NCBI GenBank assembly: GCA_030672605.1
Contig: DAOVGE010000042.1
Coordinates: 1-11,171, forward strand
Source: Methanosarcinales archaeon
Lineage (GTDB): Archaea > Halobacteriota > Methanosarcinia > Methanosarcinales > Methanogasteraceae
DNA: 11,171 nucleotides
Direction: 5' to 3'
Part shown: positions 1 through 6,442 of the stretch, one piece after another
Position numbering within the stretch: position 1 is the first letter of the stretch
Layout: every line of letters begins with the position of its first letter
Program-made: the position numbers and the translations under genes
The notes under the pieces: model-generated
The model's database searches: none
What the model was told of the DNA's origin: nothing
What the model saw: only the letters and a program-made list of their open reading frames with translations

Positions 1-393
1 TGCTAGGGTGATGAAAAGATGTGTATGCCCCGCACTGAATCGGTCCCATTTTTGTTCCATTTTAGTACTGGAGCGAAAGCATCTTTCCAATTAGATTGAA
101 CCGATTGCTACTGGTTTTTCTTGCACCGTGAAAGAATTAGACTGATGGGTGGGGTTCATAATTGGACTAATGAAACCACTACACTGAACTGATCCCGTTT
201 TTGTTTCGTTCAGTATTTGATGCAAAGATCTTACAAAAAGTGATCATCTATCTATATTTGTGAAACACGCCGTATTCAGCACGCCGCTTATCGATTATCT
301 ATTGAGGACGGGGTGACAAAAAAAGGAACAAAAATGACAAGGTTTTGGGATGTGGAACTCACCCGAATATGGGGAGTTTTCATCACCCCAGGA
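1..393. repeat. Possible MITE-like element with nested inverted repeats
   Basis: This gene-free stretch carries two nested exact 12-base inverted repeats. GGGTGATGAAAA at 6-17 is matched by its reverse complement at 377-388. CATTTTTGTTCC at 47-58 is matched by its reverse complement at 325-336. A degenerate direct copy of the inner motif and its surroundings (31-84) recurs at 182-235, sharing CACTGA, ATCCC/GTCCC and a run like TTTTTGTT. Ends plus inner sites in mirrored order suggest a non-autonomous insertion element of about 383 bases with terminal and subterminal transposase sites. No transposase ORF is present and no convincing target-site duplication flanks it. The repeats are directly visible; the mobile-element reading is inference. 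The left end could extend before the window. Confidence 0.35.
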
Positions 394-413
394 TTGTGCC
401 ACCATAATGAGAT

Positions 414-438
414 TCTTTACCATATCCTCTTTACCATA
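414..438. repeat. Two-copy short tandem repeat
   Basis: TCTTTACCATA occurs at 414-424 and again at 428-438, a 14-base period with TCC between. It lies between the putative mobile element and the 3' end of the minus-strand cyclotransferase-like gene. No function can be assigned. Confidence 0.5.
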
Positions 439-468
439 CCCCCTGCGTTCGCGCGGTTCCGGAATTGA

Positions 469-1047
469 TCAGTAGGCTTGCAATTGTGAAAAAGACGCTT
501 TGCAATAGGTGTTTGCGATGAAGATAACCTCGTCGTCGGAATCGTGCACCGATACCAGGCATCGATCGTACCAGACTCCCTCGAACCGATCGATCTGCTC
601 CCACGAGGCAGGAAGTTCGGCAGAACTCAAGACGTCAACCGGAATTACGTCCCCGCTGGCATCCGGCACAAAGAACGGAAACCCGTAATGCTCCTCCAGA
701 CGCCCGTGCACAAACCCACAGCCCCATTCCCCTGCAATTCCCTCAATTACCCTGTGATTCGATTTGCCCCGCATCAGTGTGCCGTAAACCGCAAGCCGGT
801 TCGACGGGTTGCCGAGCAAGCACTCCACAACCCCGCACGCCCACAGATCGTCCGATTCTTCGTCTGCTTCATGGCGTGCACGAAATCCACCACATAACAG
901 GTCCAACACTCCAAAAATCGATTCACAAGACCCGGTTTCATCATATTTCCTTCTGCAAGCCGCAATCTCATTGAATTGGGCGATGGCGCTGATCAGATAT
1001 TGTCTCGCCTTCTGCGATTGCCACCAGTCCACTCTCGCTTTCGCCAT
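469..1047 (-). CDS. Gamma-glutamylcyclotransferase-fold (AIG2-like) protein with N-terminal extension
   Basis: The protein has 192 residues from the ATG at 1047. A TTG seven codons upstream is possible but has no visible ribosome-binding site. The C-terminal half is recognisable as the GGCT/AIG2 fold: VYGTLMRG at about residues 87-94, GRLEEHYGFP at about 115-124 and the IDRFEGVWYDR block at about 152-162. The YGTL signature forms the substrate pocket in this family, and the acidic residue of the FEG block is conserved in it. Known members cleave gamma-glutamyl peptides or isopeptides to 5-oxoproline, but many are uncharacterised. The first 80 or so residues are outside the usual 110-150 residue domain, contain several cysteines and match nothing I recognise. 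The gene is divergent from the marker operon, so co-function is not implied. The fold call is fairly secure; the substrate is unknown. Confidence 0.72.
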   Translation of the reverse strand: MAKARVDWWQSQKARQYLISAIAQFNEIAACRRKYDETGSCESIFGVLDLLCGGFRARHEADEESDDLWACGVVECLLGNPSNRLAVYGTLMRGKSNHRVIEGIAGEWGCGFVHGRLEEHYGFPFFVPDASGDVIPVDVLSSAELPASWEQIDRFEGVWYDRCLVSVHDSDDEVIFIANTYCKASFSQLQAY

Positions 1048-1117
1048 TGATACAGCCAACAACCACAAACTACTTTAGCATTCATACCGCTTTTCCCATC
1101 GCCATCATTCAGACACA

Positions 1118-1126
1118 TTCATATAC
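1118..1126 (+). promoter_or_regulatory. Candidate TATA box of the marker-gene operon
   Basis: TTCATATAC lies about 50 bases before the mmp5 start in the 127-base divergent intergenic region. A second AT-rich candidate, CATATCTTA at 1137-1145, is closer to the gene. A GAGG at 1165-1168 is a plausible ribosome-binding site for the ATG at 1175. The choice between the two TATA candidates cannot be made from sequence alone. Confidence 0.35.
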
Positions 1127-1174
1127 CGGAATCGATCATATCTTACACATCATAGCACATCAGCGAGGCGGAAC

Positions 1175-1633
1175 ATGAAAGGCATCTTCATTTATCCAAG
1201 TAACAGTCTGATTCTCTATGATCTCGTCGAACGCTTCGGTCACAAGCCGCTTGCGATCATGCAGGAGATCAGAAAAAAAGTCACGACGGCGGGGATCGAC
1301 TCTCCGCCCCTGAACATCACGCCTGAAGACCCGAAACGCGGGCTCAAGTATGCTGCTGTCGAGGTTCCCGCAGGCGTTCGCGGGCGCATGTCGCTTCTGG
1401 ATCCACTGATCGAGGATGCAGAGGCAGCGATCCTCGTCGAGGACGCACCGATCGGGTTCGGATGCATGGGCTGCCAGCGCACAAGCGAGCTCGTGGGTTT
1501 TCTGATACGCGCAAAACGAATCCCGATTCTCGAGCTGAATTATCCAACATCGGATGCCGATGCAGAGAATTTCGTATACCGGATATCCGAATTCTTAAAA
1601 GGTCTTGAGGGTGCAACGGAGGCGGACGCATGA
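1175..1633 (+). CDS. mmp5: Methanogenesis marker protein 5
   Basis: This 152-residue protein is recognised as methanogenesis marker protein 5 from its N-terminus (IFIYPSNSLILYDLVERFGH, residues 4-23) and the GFGCMGCQRT block (residues 94-103) with Cys97 and Cys100. The length fits the family. Marker proteins are confined to archaea that carry methyl-coenzyme M reductase or its relatives. The biochemical role of Mmp5 is not established; the CxxC pair suggests metal or redox chemistry (inference). It is the first gene of the operon, and its stop overlaps the start of mmp15 by four bases (ATGA at 1630-1633), so the two are probably translationally coupled. It is soluble, with no signal peptide or membrane segment visible. 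Confidence 0.88.
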   Translation: MKGIFIYPSNSLILYDLVERFGHKPLAIMQEIRKKVTTAGIDSPPLNITPEDPKRGLKYAAVEVPAGVRGRMSLLDPLIEDAEAAILVEDAPIGFGCMGCQRTSELVGFLIRAKRIPILELNYPTSDADAENFVYRISEFLKGLEGATEADA

Positions 1634-2862
1634 ACGAAATAGAGGTCGCACAGATCTCGTGTGGTTCCGAGTATACCGGAATTCAGGGCGAGATTGAATC
1701 AGCCGCAGAGCGGGTCGGAGCAAAGATCATCTTTCCGGACATCGATCTTGACGAGGTGGAGGCAGCAGAGGCAAAATTCGGACTGAAGGTCACGAGTCCG
1801 GATCTTAAATTGATGCTCGCCCGTGCAATCTCGGTTGTTGAGGGGCACACCACCGCTGACGCCGTATTCATCGGAACATGCTTCCGGTGTGCAGAGGGCG
1901 CGCTCGTCCGAAACGAGATTCGCAGGTACATCCACGAGAAATCCGGGCTTCCTGTGATCAGTTACTCATATACCGAGCGAACCACTGCAGATACGCTTCT
2001 CACGAGGATGGAGGCACTGACAACGATCGCTAAGAGGCGCAGTCTGCTCGCACGCGAGACTCAGGCAGGCATCACCGCAGGAATCGACTCGGGATCGACC
2101 ACCACAAAGGCTGTAGTCATGAAAGATAATGAGGTTCTCGGATTCGGCTGGGTCAGTTCTACCGATGTTGTGAAGAGCGCGGAGGAGGCGTTCGCAACAG
2201 CGCTTCAGGAATCAGGAATCAAGAGGGACGAGATTCAGGCGCTGGGTGTGACAGGGTATGGCAGATTCCTTCTGGGAGATGCGTTCAATGCGGATCTGGT
2301 CCAGGAGGAGATCACCGTGAACTCAAAGGGCGCTGTATACCTTGCCGACCGGCAGAAAGGGGCAGCAACCGTCATTGACGTCGGCGGAATGGACAACAAA
2401 GCAATATCGGTGAACGACGGAATCCCCGGAATATTCACGATGGGTGGAATCTGCGCAGGCGCATCAGGACGATTCCTTGAGATGACCGCAAAGCGTCTGG
2501 GTGTTGATATAACCGAACTCGGCAAGCTTGCGCTCGCAGGCGACGCATCCGCAATCTCGATGAACAGCTATTGTATCGTCTTCGGCATCCAGAGTCTTGT
2601 GAACTCGCTATCGAAAGGGGCGCGCCACGAGGATGTTGCAGCAGCAGCGTGCTACAGTGTTGCGGAGCAGGTTTTTGAGCAGCAACTCCAGGAGGTCGAG
2701 GTGAGAGAGCCTGTGATCATGGTCGGGGGCACATCGCTCATAGAGGGGCTGCCGCATGCGATGCACGAACTGCTACAGGCAGAAGTGATCGTGCCGCCAC
2801 ATGCACAGTTGATCGGCGCGGTGGGATCTGCATTGCTTGCATCGGGTTTCATCGAGGAGTGA
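1630..2862 (+). CDS. mmp15: Methanogenesis marker protein 15, BadF/HgdC-type ATPase
   Basis: This 410-residue protein has two parts. Residues 1 to about 145 form a marker-specific domain with a CFRC motif (Cys84, Cys87). Residues 147-410 are an ASKHA-fold ATPase related to the 2-hydroxyacyl-CoA dehydratase activator HgdC and to BadF/BadG. Visible motifs are phosphate-1 GIDSGSTTTK (151-160), phosphate-2 VIDVGGMDNK (248-257), GGICAGASGRFLE with Cys275, NSYC with Cys315, and the late glycine-rich MVGGTS. Cys275 and Cys315 align with the two residues that hold the subunit-bridging [4Fe-4S] cluster in HgdC. A homodimeric ATP-driven electron donor is therefore the natural model. In this operon its client could be the methyl-coenzyme M reductase activation machinery, whose Ni must be reduced to Ni(I). 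The family and motifs are secure; the client is inference. Confidence 0.92.
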   Translation: MNEIEVAQISCGSEYTGIQGEIESAAERVGAKIIFPDIDLDEVEAAEAKFGLKVTSPDLKLMLARAISVVEGHTTADAVFIGTCFRCAEGALVRNEIRRYIHEKSGLPVISYSYTERTTADTLLTRMEALTTIAKRRSLLARETQAGITAGIDSGSTTTKAVVMKDNEVLGFGWVSSTDVVKSAEEAFATALQESGIKRDEIQALGVTGYGRFLLGDAFNADLVQEEITVNSKGAVYLADRQKGAATVIDVGGMDNKAISVNDGIPGIFTMGGICAGASGRFLEMTAKRLGVDITELGKLALAGDASAISMNSYCIVFGIQSLVNSLSKGARHEDVAAAACYSVAEQVFEQQLQEVEVREPVIMVGGTSLIEGLPHAMHELLQAEVIVPPHAQLIGAVGSALLASGFIEE

Positions 2863-2887
2863 TTGTGATGGCAGGTGGTGACATTTC

Positions 2888-3508
2888 ATGAAACCGCTCG
2901 AGGTATTCAAAGTTGAGTCCCCGGACGAGACAGGCGCGGAGGCTTACGACTCAGTAATCCGTGACGTTCTTGCTGATCTGGAACTAACAACAGTTCTCGG
3001 ACGTCTGTGGGTCGAAATCGACCCGGCTGAACCGTTTTTTATCTTCTGCGCATTGATCAGGACTGGTCTTCCGCCAATTCGGGTCAGTGATGTGGCAGAC
3101 GTCACAACCGGAACTCCGAGCAGTAAGCAGGTGATTCTGGAGCTGACAAACGAAGAATACGTACCCCAGTTGCTTGGCAGACTCAGAATGGAGTATGGGC
3201 ACGAGAATATCGAGCAGCCCGACAAAAAGACGATGACAATTACAACCGAGGAGATGGCAGAGGCGTCAAAATCGATTGCGGATACGATCATTGCTGATCC
3301 GCGCAGGGAGATTGAGGTACGGCTCGCAGATGCCCTTCTCAGAATCACGCCAGAGGGCTTCCGTGTGCGGCATCACGTCTCCACCGGCTCAGAGATGCTC
3401 TTTGTGGCGTCAGAGGATGCCATACAACCGGAATGGATCAAGAGGGCGGAAGGGATGATGGCAGAACTAAAAGAGGGCAGTGAAATGGAGGTTTCCGGAG
3501 ATGCTTGA
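2888..3508 (+). CDS. mmp17: Methanogenesis marker protein 17
   Basis: This 206-residue protein is identified as marker protein 17 from its N-terminus (VESPDETGAEAY, 9-20), the GRLWVEIDPAEPFFIF segment (38-53), the GHENIEQPD block (104-112) and its place between mmp15 and mmp7. It has a single cysteine, Cys54. From memory of recent structural work, Mmp17 together with Mmp7, Mmp3, McrC and component A2 forms an ATP-driven methyl-coenzyme M reductase activation complex that carries nitrogenase-type iron-sulfur clusters; I cannot check that here. GGTGGTG at 2874-2880 is a good ribosome-binding site for the ATG at 2888, 25 bases after the mmp15 stop. The 3' end overlaps mmp7 by eight bases. No membrane segment is visible. 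Confidence 0.85.
   Translation: MKPLEVFKVESPDETGAEAYDSVIRDVLADLELTTVLGRLWVEIDPAEPFFIFCALIRTGLPPIRVSDVADVTTGTPSSKQVILELTNEEYVPQLLGRLRMEYGHENIEQPDKKTMTITTEEMAEASKSIADTIIADPRREIEVRLADALLRITPEGFRVRHHVSTGSEMLFVASEDAIQPEWIKRAEGMMAELKEGSEMEVSGDA
3487..3491 (+). promoter_or_regulatory. Ribosome-binding site that decides the mmp7 start
   Basis: GGAGG lies nine bases before the ATG at 3501, inside the 3' end of mmp17. A longer reading frame opens at 3480, but only the ATG at 3501 has a properly spaced site, and the family N-terminus (EPIMYEGGVFKH) begins there. Confidence 0.7.
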
Positions 3509-4424
3509 ACCGATCATGTACGAGGGCGGCGTCTTCAAACACAATCTCGTAATCGAGTTGATCGAGGACCTTGGCGGATACGTCCTCCAGACAAACTACA
3601 TGCAGACTGAGGTCATGATCCAGATGCTCTGCCCGCATGAAGACGTATCCATGCTCGAGGATCTGGCAAAGGAGCTCCGCGCCAAGATCACGAGAGCACC
3701 GCTCACAGGAACCGACATAATCGTGATCGCACCGACGCTATCATACCACCACCTTCCACACCATGCCTGCGATGTGGCAGAGTATATGCGCAGACAGGGC
3801 GCAAACACAACGCTGATTGGGCTTGCGAGGGGGGTTGGGCGAAGGATTGCGCAGATCTCAGCAAAGGAGCGTGCATTGACCGACGAGCACGATCTCGCTG
3901 TCTTCACGCTCGGAAACTTCGAGGACTGCCTGATGAACGAGAAATACGTGCTGTACAAGGATATTGAGGTTCCGTGTGTCATCACTGGCACGCCCGAACT
4001 CAGCACGACTCCTGCGTATGCGAGGGCGTATGTCGGGCATCTCGGCAGGATTGCACACCGGTTGAGGAACGAAGGTGAGATCGGCGCGCTCGATAAGCTG
4101 GCAGAGGTTGTGGGTACCATCCTCGATGAACAGAGACATGAGATCTCAAAGGACCCGCTGACCACGCATCCGGCACGCATCATGAAGGAGATCAAGGAGC
4201 AGATACCGGAAATTAATAAATCACTCTCTCCAGCGCCAATCACGCTGCAACTCATGGGTGCTCGTGTAAAACTTCCGTATTCGCAGTACAAAGAGGCAAT
4301 CGAGAATATAGAGTTTGAAGAGGGTCCGAAGCTTGGCGAGATTGCCCGGGTGTTACCGTCCGGTGTGAGGGATTATATGCTGATCAGAATACTACCAAAA
4401 TCAGTGACCGGCTTTGTAATTTAG
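3501..4424 (+). CDS. mmp7: Methanogenesis marker protein 7
   Basis: This 307-residue protein is recognised as marker protein 7. Its signatures are EPIMYEGGVFKH (3-14), the APTLSYHHLPHHACDVAEYMRR block (77-98) with Cys90, IGLARGVGRRI (106-116), VFTLGNFEDC (134-143) and VPCVITGTPEL (157-167). Cys90, Cys143, Cys159 and the His-rich HHLPHH stretch are candidate metal-cluster ligands. The family is reported, as I recall, to be a subunit of the methyl-coenzyme M reductase activation complex with Mmp17, Mmp3 and McrC. The gene overlaps mmp17 by eight bases and is followed eight bases later by the AhpD-like gene, consistent with one polycistronic message. The length is normal and no disruption is seen. 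Confidence 0.88.
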   Translation: MLEPIMYEGGVFKHNLVIELIEDLGGYVLQTNYMQTEVMIQMLCPHEDVSMLEDLAKELRAKITRAPLTGTDIIVIAPTLSYHHLPHHACDVAEYMRRQGANTTLIGLARGVGRRIAQISAKERALTDEHDLAVFTLGNFEDCLMNEKYVLYKDIEVPCVITGTPELSTTPAYARAYVGHLGRIAHRLRNEGEIGALDKLAEVVGTILDEQRHEISKDPLTTHPARIMKEIKEQIPEINKSLSPAPITLQLMGARVKLPYSQYKEAIENIEFEEGPKLGEIARVLPSGVRDYMLIRILPKSVTGFVI

Positions 4425-4432
4425 GGGTACGG

Positions 4433-4909
4433 ATGGACATTGAGAAGATACAGCGGATCATGAAGAGGGATCCTGATGATGTTGTGGATGAACTGCTTGA
4501 TGCCGTTGAGAAGTACTACGGCGAGGTTCCGTACATCCTGCAGTTCCTGAAGGATACGCCCGAACTCCTGGTCCCGAAGATACTCTATGACAGCGCAATC
4601 ATCCGGGAATTCAAACGTCTTGACCCCCAGACGATTGAACTGATCTCAATTGGCGTATCTGCTGCGATCAAGTGCGATCACTGCCTGAAAATGCACATCC
4701 GCATCGCAGAGAAGCTTGGATTGTCAAAGGAGGAGATCTTCGACGCAATCTTGATTGCTGGAACACTCTCGAACGCAACAGTGCTTGCTTATGCAACGCG
4801 GGTTCTGGATTCTGAGGGCGGAGTCAAGCGCGGGTCCGCATGCGATGTCTGCGATGTCGGGTGCAATGGATGTGATGGTGGCGATGGTGATTGGGAGGGG
4901 GAGCGATAA
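4433..4909 (+). CDS. AhpD/carboxymuconolactone decarboxylase-like protein with Cys-rich tail
   Basis: This 158-residue all-alpha protein of the carboxymuconolactone decarboxylase/AhpD superfamily has the diagnostic CDHCLKMH motif: Cys81, Cys84 and His88. In AhpD this is the thiol-disulfide and proton-relay active site, so a peroxide-defence or disulfide-reductase role is likelier than aromatic-ring chemistry. The last 22 residues are outside the domain and hold Cys137, Cys140, Cys144 and Cys147 (CxxC-N3-CxxC) in a run rich in Gly and Asp, which could bind zinc or an iron-sulfur cluster. It is the last gene of the marker operon, eight bases after mmp7, so it may keep oxygen-sensitive or thiol cofactors reduced during activation of methyl-coenzyme M reductase (inference). 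The family assignment is firm; the substrate is unknown. Confidence 0.85.
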   Translation: MDIEKIQRIMKRDPDDVVDELLDAVEKYYGEVPYILQFLKDTPELLVPKILYDSAIIREFKRLDPQTIELISIGVSAAIKCDHCLKMHIRIAEKLGLSKEEIFDAILIAGTLSNATVLAYATRVLDSEGGVKRGSACDVCDVGCNGCDGGDGDWEGER

Positions 4910-5007
4910 CCGGAAACCTATGTTCGCAATCATCTTTTCTCTGCACTCTTCCCAAAACACCCGATCTCAGGAGAGATCAGAATGGTCTCGCAACGGATTG
5001 CATATAT

Positions 5008-5018
5008 CTTATATACCA
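5008..5018 (+). promoter_or_regulatory. TATA box for tRNA-Cys
   Basis: CTTATATACCA, within an AT-rich run at 5001-5020, matches the archaeal TATA consensus. A start about 25 bases downstream gives a leader of roughly 25-30 bases before the tRNA at 5066. Confidence 0.55.
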
Positions 5019-5065
5019 TAACACACCAAGAAATCGTTGCACAATTTCCGAGTGCAGTAACCCGC

Positions 5066-5137
5066 GCCAAGGTGGCAGAGAGGCAACGCGATCGCCTGCA
5101 GAGCGATTCTATTCCGGTTCGAATCCGGACCTTGGCT
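5066..5137 (+). tRNA. tRNA-Cys (GCA)
   Basis: The full cloverleaf is visible. The acceptor GCCAAGG at 5066-5072 pairs with CCTTGGC at 5130-5136, with discriminator T at 5137 (U73 is a cysteine identity element). The anticodon stem ATCGC/GCGAT encloses the loop CTGCAGA with anticodon GCA at 5098-5100. The T stem TCCGG/CCGGA encloses TTCGAAT. There is no intron, and CCA is not encoded. It sits 16 bases upstream of the RIO2 gene and may be co-transcribed with it. Confidence 0.96.
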
Positions 5138-5153
5138 TCATCACTTAACCACA

Positions 5154-6050
5154 ATGTTTGATAGCTCGATCTTTAAGAAACTGGAAAAGAACGATTTCCG
5201 CGTACTCACTGGCATAGAGATCGGGATGCGGAATTACCAGTGGGTTTTATCGGATACACTGTCCTCTTTTTCGCGACTGCCCACAAGTGAGGTCACATAT
5301 CGCATCAACAGGCTCCTCAAATTCGGGCTCATCAAGAGGACCACCACGCCTTACACTGGTTATCGGATACATTTCAGTGGCTACGACGTACTTGCGCTGG
5401 GAAGGCTGACGCGGCGGGGGCTCTCAGCGATCGGGGAGAATATCGGCGTCGGAAAGGAGTCGGTTGTGTATGAGGGAATCTACGATTGCGAACCTGTGAT
5501 TTTGAAGTTCCACCGCGCCGGATACACGAGCTTCAAGCAGGTGGCACGCCAGCGCGATATTGGACGGGAGCATCACTGGATATTCGTAGCCAGGCGCGCA
5601 GCCGAGCGTGAGCGTGATGCGCTTGCCATGCTGCAGAACAAGGTCAGCGTGCCAGGAATCATTGATTACAATCGGCACGTGGTCGTGATGACCGTTGCAC
5701 ACGGAAGCGAACTCTCAAAGACAACTGTGGACGATCCGGACTGGTTTCTGGACGGGATAATCGAGCAAATCAGAAAAATATACGCCGTAGGATTTATCCA
5801 CGCGGATCTGAGCGAGTACAACGTCTTCGCAAGCCCGGAAGGCGTTGAGATCATCGATTGGCCCGGATATGTGACGACGGTACACCCCGACGCGGAATTT
5901 TTGCTCACAAGAGACGTTGGGAACGTGCTTACGTTCTTTAATAGGAAATATGGGGTGGTGCGGGAGTGTGATGAAGTAGTGGACTATGTAAAATGCTGTA
6001 ATGGGCAACCTGACCATGAACCCACAGCGACTGATGCTCATACAACATGA
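5154..6050 (+). CDS. rio2: RIO2 family serine/threonine protein kinase
   Basis: This 298-residue protein has the two-part layout of archaeal Rio2. Residues 1 to about 90 are the Rio2-specific winged helix, which includes the SEVTYRINRLLKFGLIKR recognition-helix region. The RIO kinase domain runs from about 91 to 282. Visible catalytic features are the P-loop GVGKESVVY (98-106), ATP-anchoring Lys118 in VILKFHR, the catalytic loop HADLSEYN (216-223) with Asp218 and Asn223, and metal-binding Asp235 in IIDWPGYV. Rio2 acts as an ATPase/kinase in maturation of the 30S (40S in eukaryotes) ribosomal subunit. The residue after the metal aspartate is Trp236, where I expect Phe in most members. The start at 5154 gives the family N-terminus; the ATG is 16 bases after tRNA-Cys, without a clear ribosome-binding site. 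Confidence 0.93.
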   Translation: MFDSSIFKKLEKNDFRVLTGIEIGMRNYQWVLSDTLSSFSRLPTSEVTYRINRLLKFGLIKRTTTPYTGYRIHFSGYDVLALGRLTRRGLSAIGENIGVGKESVVYEGIYDCEPVILKFHRAGYTSFKQVARQRDIGREHHWIFVARRAAERERDALAMLQNKVSVPGIIDYNRHVVVMTVAHGSELSKTTVDDPDWFLDGIIEQIRKIYAVGFIHADLSEYNVFASPEGVEIIDWPGYVTTVHPDAEFLLTRDVGNVLTFFNRKYGVVRECDEVVDYVKCCNGQPDHEPTATDAHTT

Positions 6051-6065
6051 TCACCACATAGGGGA

Positions 6066-6072
6066 TTTTTTT
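6066..6072 (+). terminator. Oligo-T terminator candidate after RIO2
   Basis: A run of seven T follows GGGGA, 15 bases after the RIO2 stop. Archaeal RNA polymerase terminates at such tracts, so this is a plausible end of the tRNA-Cys/RIO2 transcript. Confidence 0.5.
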
Positions 6073-6075
6073 GTT

Positions 6076-6150
6076 CTTTGCGTCACCCGCGCCCTCGTGT
6101 CTTTGCGTTCTCTTTCCAATTTAACGAGAAAGGCGAGCGAGACGCGAAAG
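6076..6150. repeat. Imperfect palindrome of CTTTGCGT units
   Basis: CTTTGCGTC at 6076-6084 and TCTTTGCGTT at 6100-6109 face AACGAGAAAGG (6123-6133) and GAGACGCGAAAG (6139-6150), forming a long imperfect hairpin. The same unit builds the better palindrome at 7633-7708, so these are two members of one intergenic repeat family. No coding potential is seen. Confidence 0.55.
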
Positions 6151-6222
6151 GTATCGTTAACCCACGTCTCCACGTCTTTTGTGCTGTTGCACATCCGACG
6201 GACCCTTGCAGAATATGTAACA

Positions 6223-6329
6223 TGCCCGGGACGGGTTTCGATCCCGTGATCTCCAGATTTCTCCGGATATTTCAGCGCACTTCTGTTGTCCCTATGAGTC
6301 TGGCGCCATCCCGGCTAGGCCACCCGGGC
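6223..6329 (-). tRNA. tRNA-Met (CAT), intron-containing
   Basis: Read on the minus strand, the acceptor GCCCGGG (6329-6323) pairs with CCCGGGC (6230-6224), with discriminator A at 6223. The D stem is GCC/GGC. The anticodon stem CCAGA/TCTGG closes a loop CTCATAA after splicing. The T stem ACGGG/CCCGT holds the loop ATCGAAA. The anticodon CAT is at 6296-6294. Exon 1 is 6329-6293, a 34-base intron spans 6292-6259 between positions 37 and 38, and exon 2 is 6258-6223, giving a 73-base mature tRNA. A bulge-helix-bulge can be drawn: C32-T33-C34 pair with GAG near the intron end, and GGA at the intron start pairs with TCC. Elongator methionine is most likely. Isoleucine-2 (CAT with agmatidine) cannot be excluded; the G1-C72 pair speaks against an initiator. 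Confidence 0.88.
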
Positions 6330-6442
6330 ATATAAGAGAGATTTTGAGTGGTGGTGGTACTAAAGGGTATCGGCAGATGAAACCAATTTGCCATGCGTCT
6401 CGAATGTGCGTAACCGCATCTCAGAATATCCGAACCAGTCCC

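Noticed and set aside
3596..4291. A 231-codon minus-strand frame inside mmp7
   Set aside because: It is antisense to a well-recognised gene, rich in Ser, Cys and Ile in the manner of reverse-strand shadows, with no motif.
4963..4978. Hairpin GATCTC-AGGA-GAGATC after the marker operon, considered as a terminator
   Set aside because: The stem is perfect but no T-tract follows it, and archaeal termination depends on T-tracts more than on hairpins.
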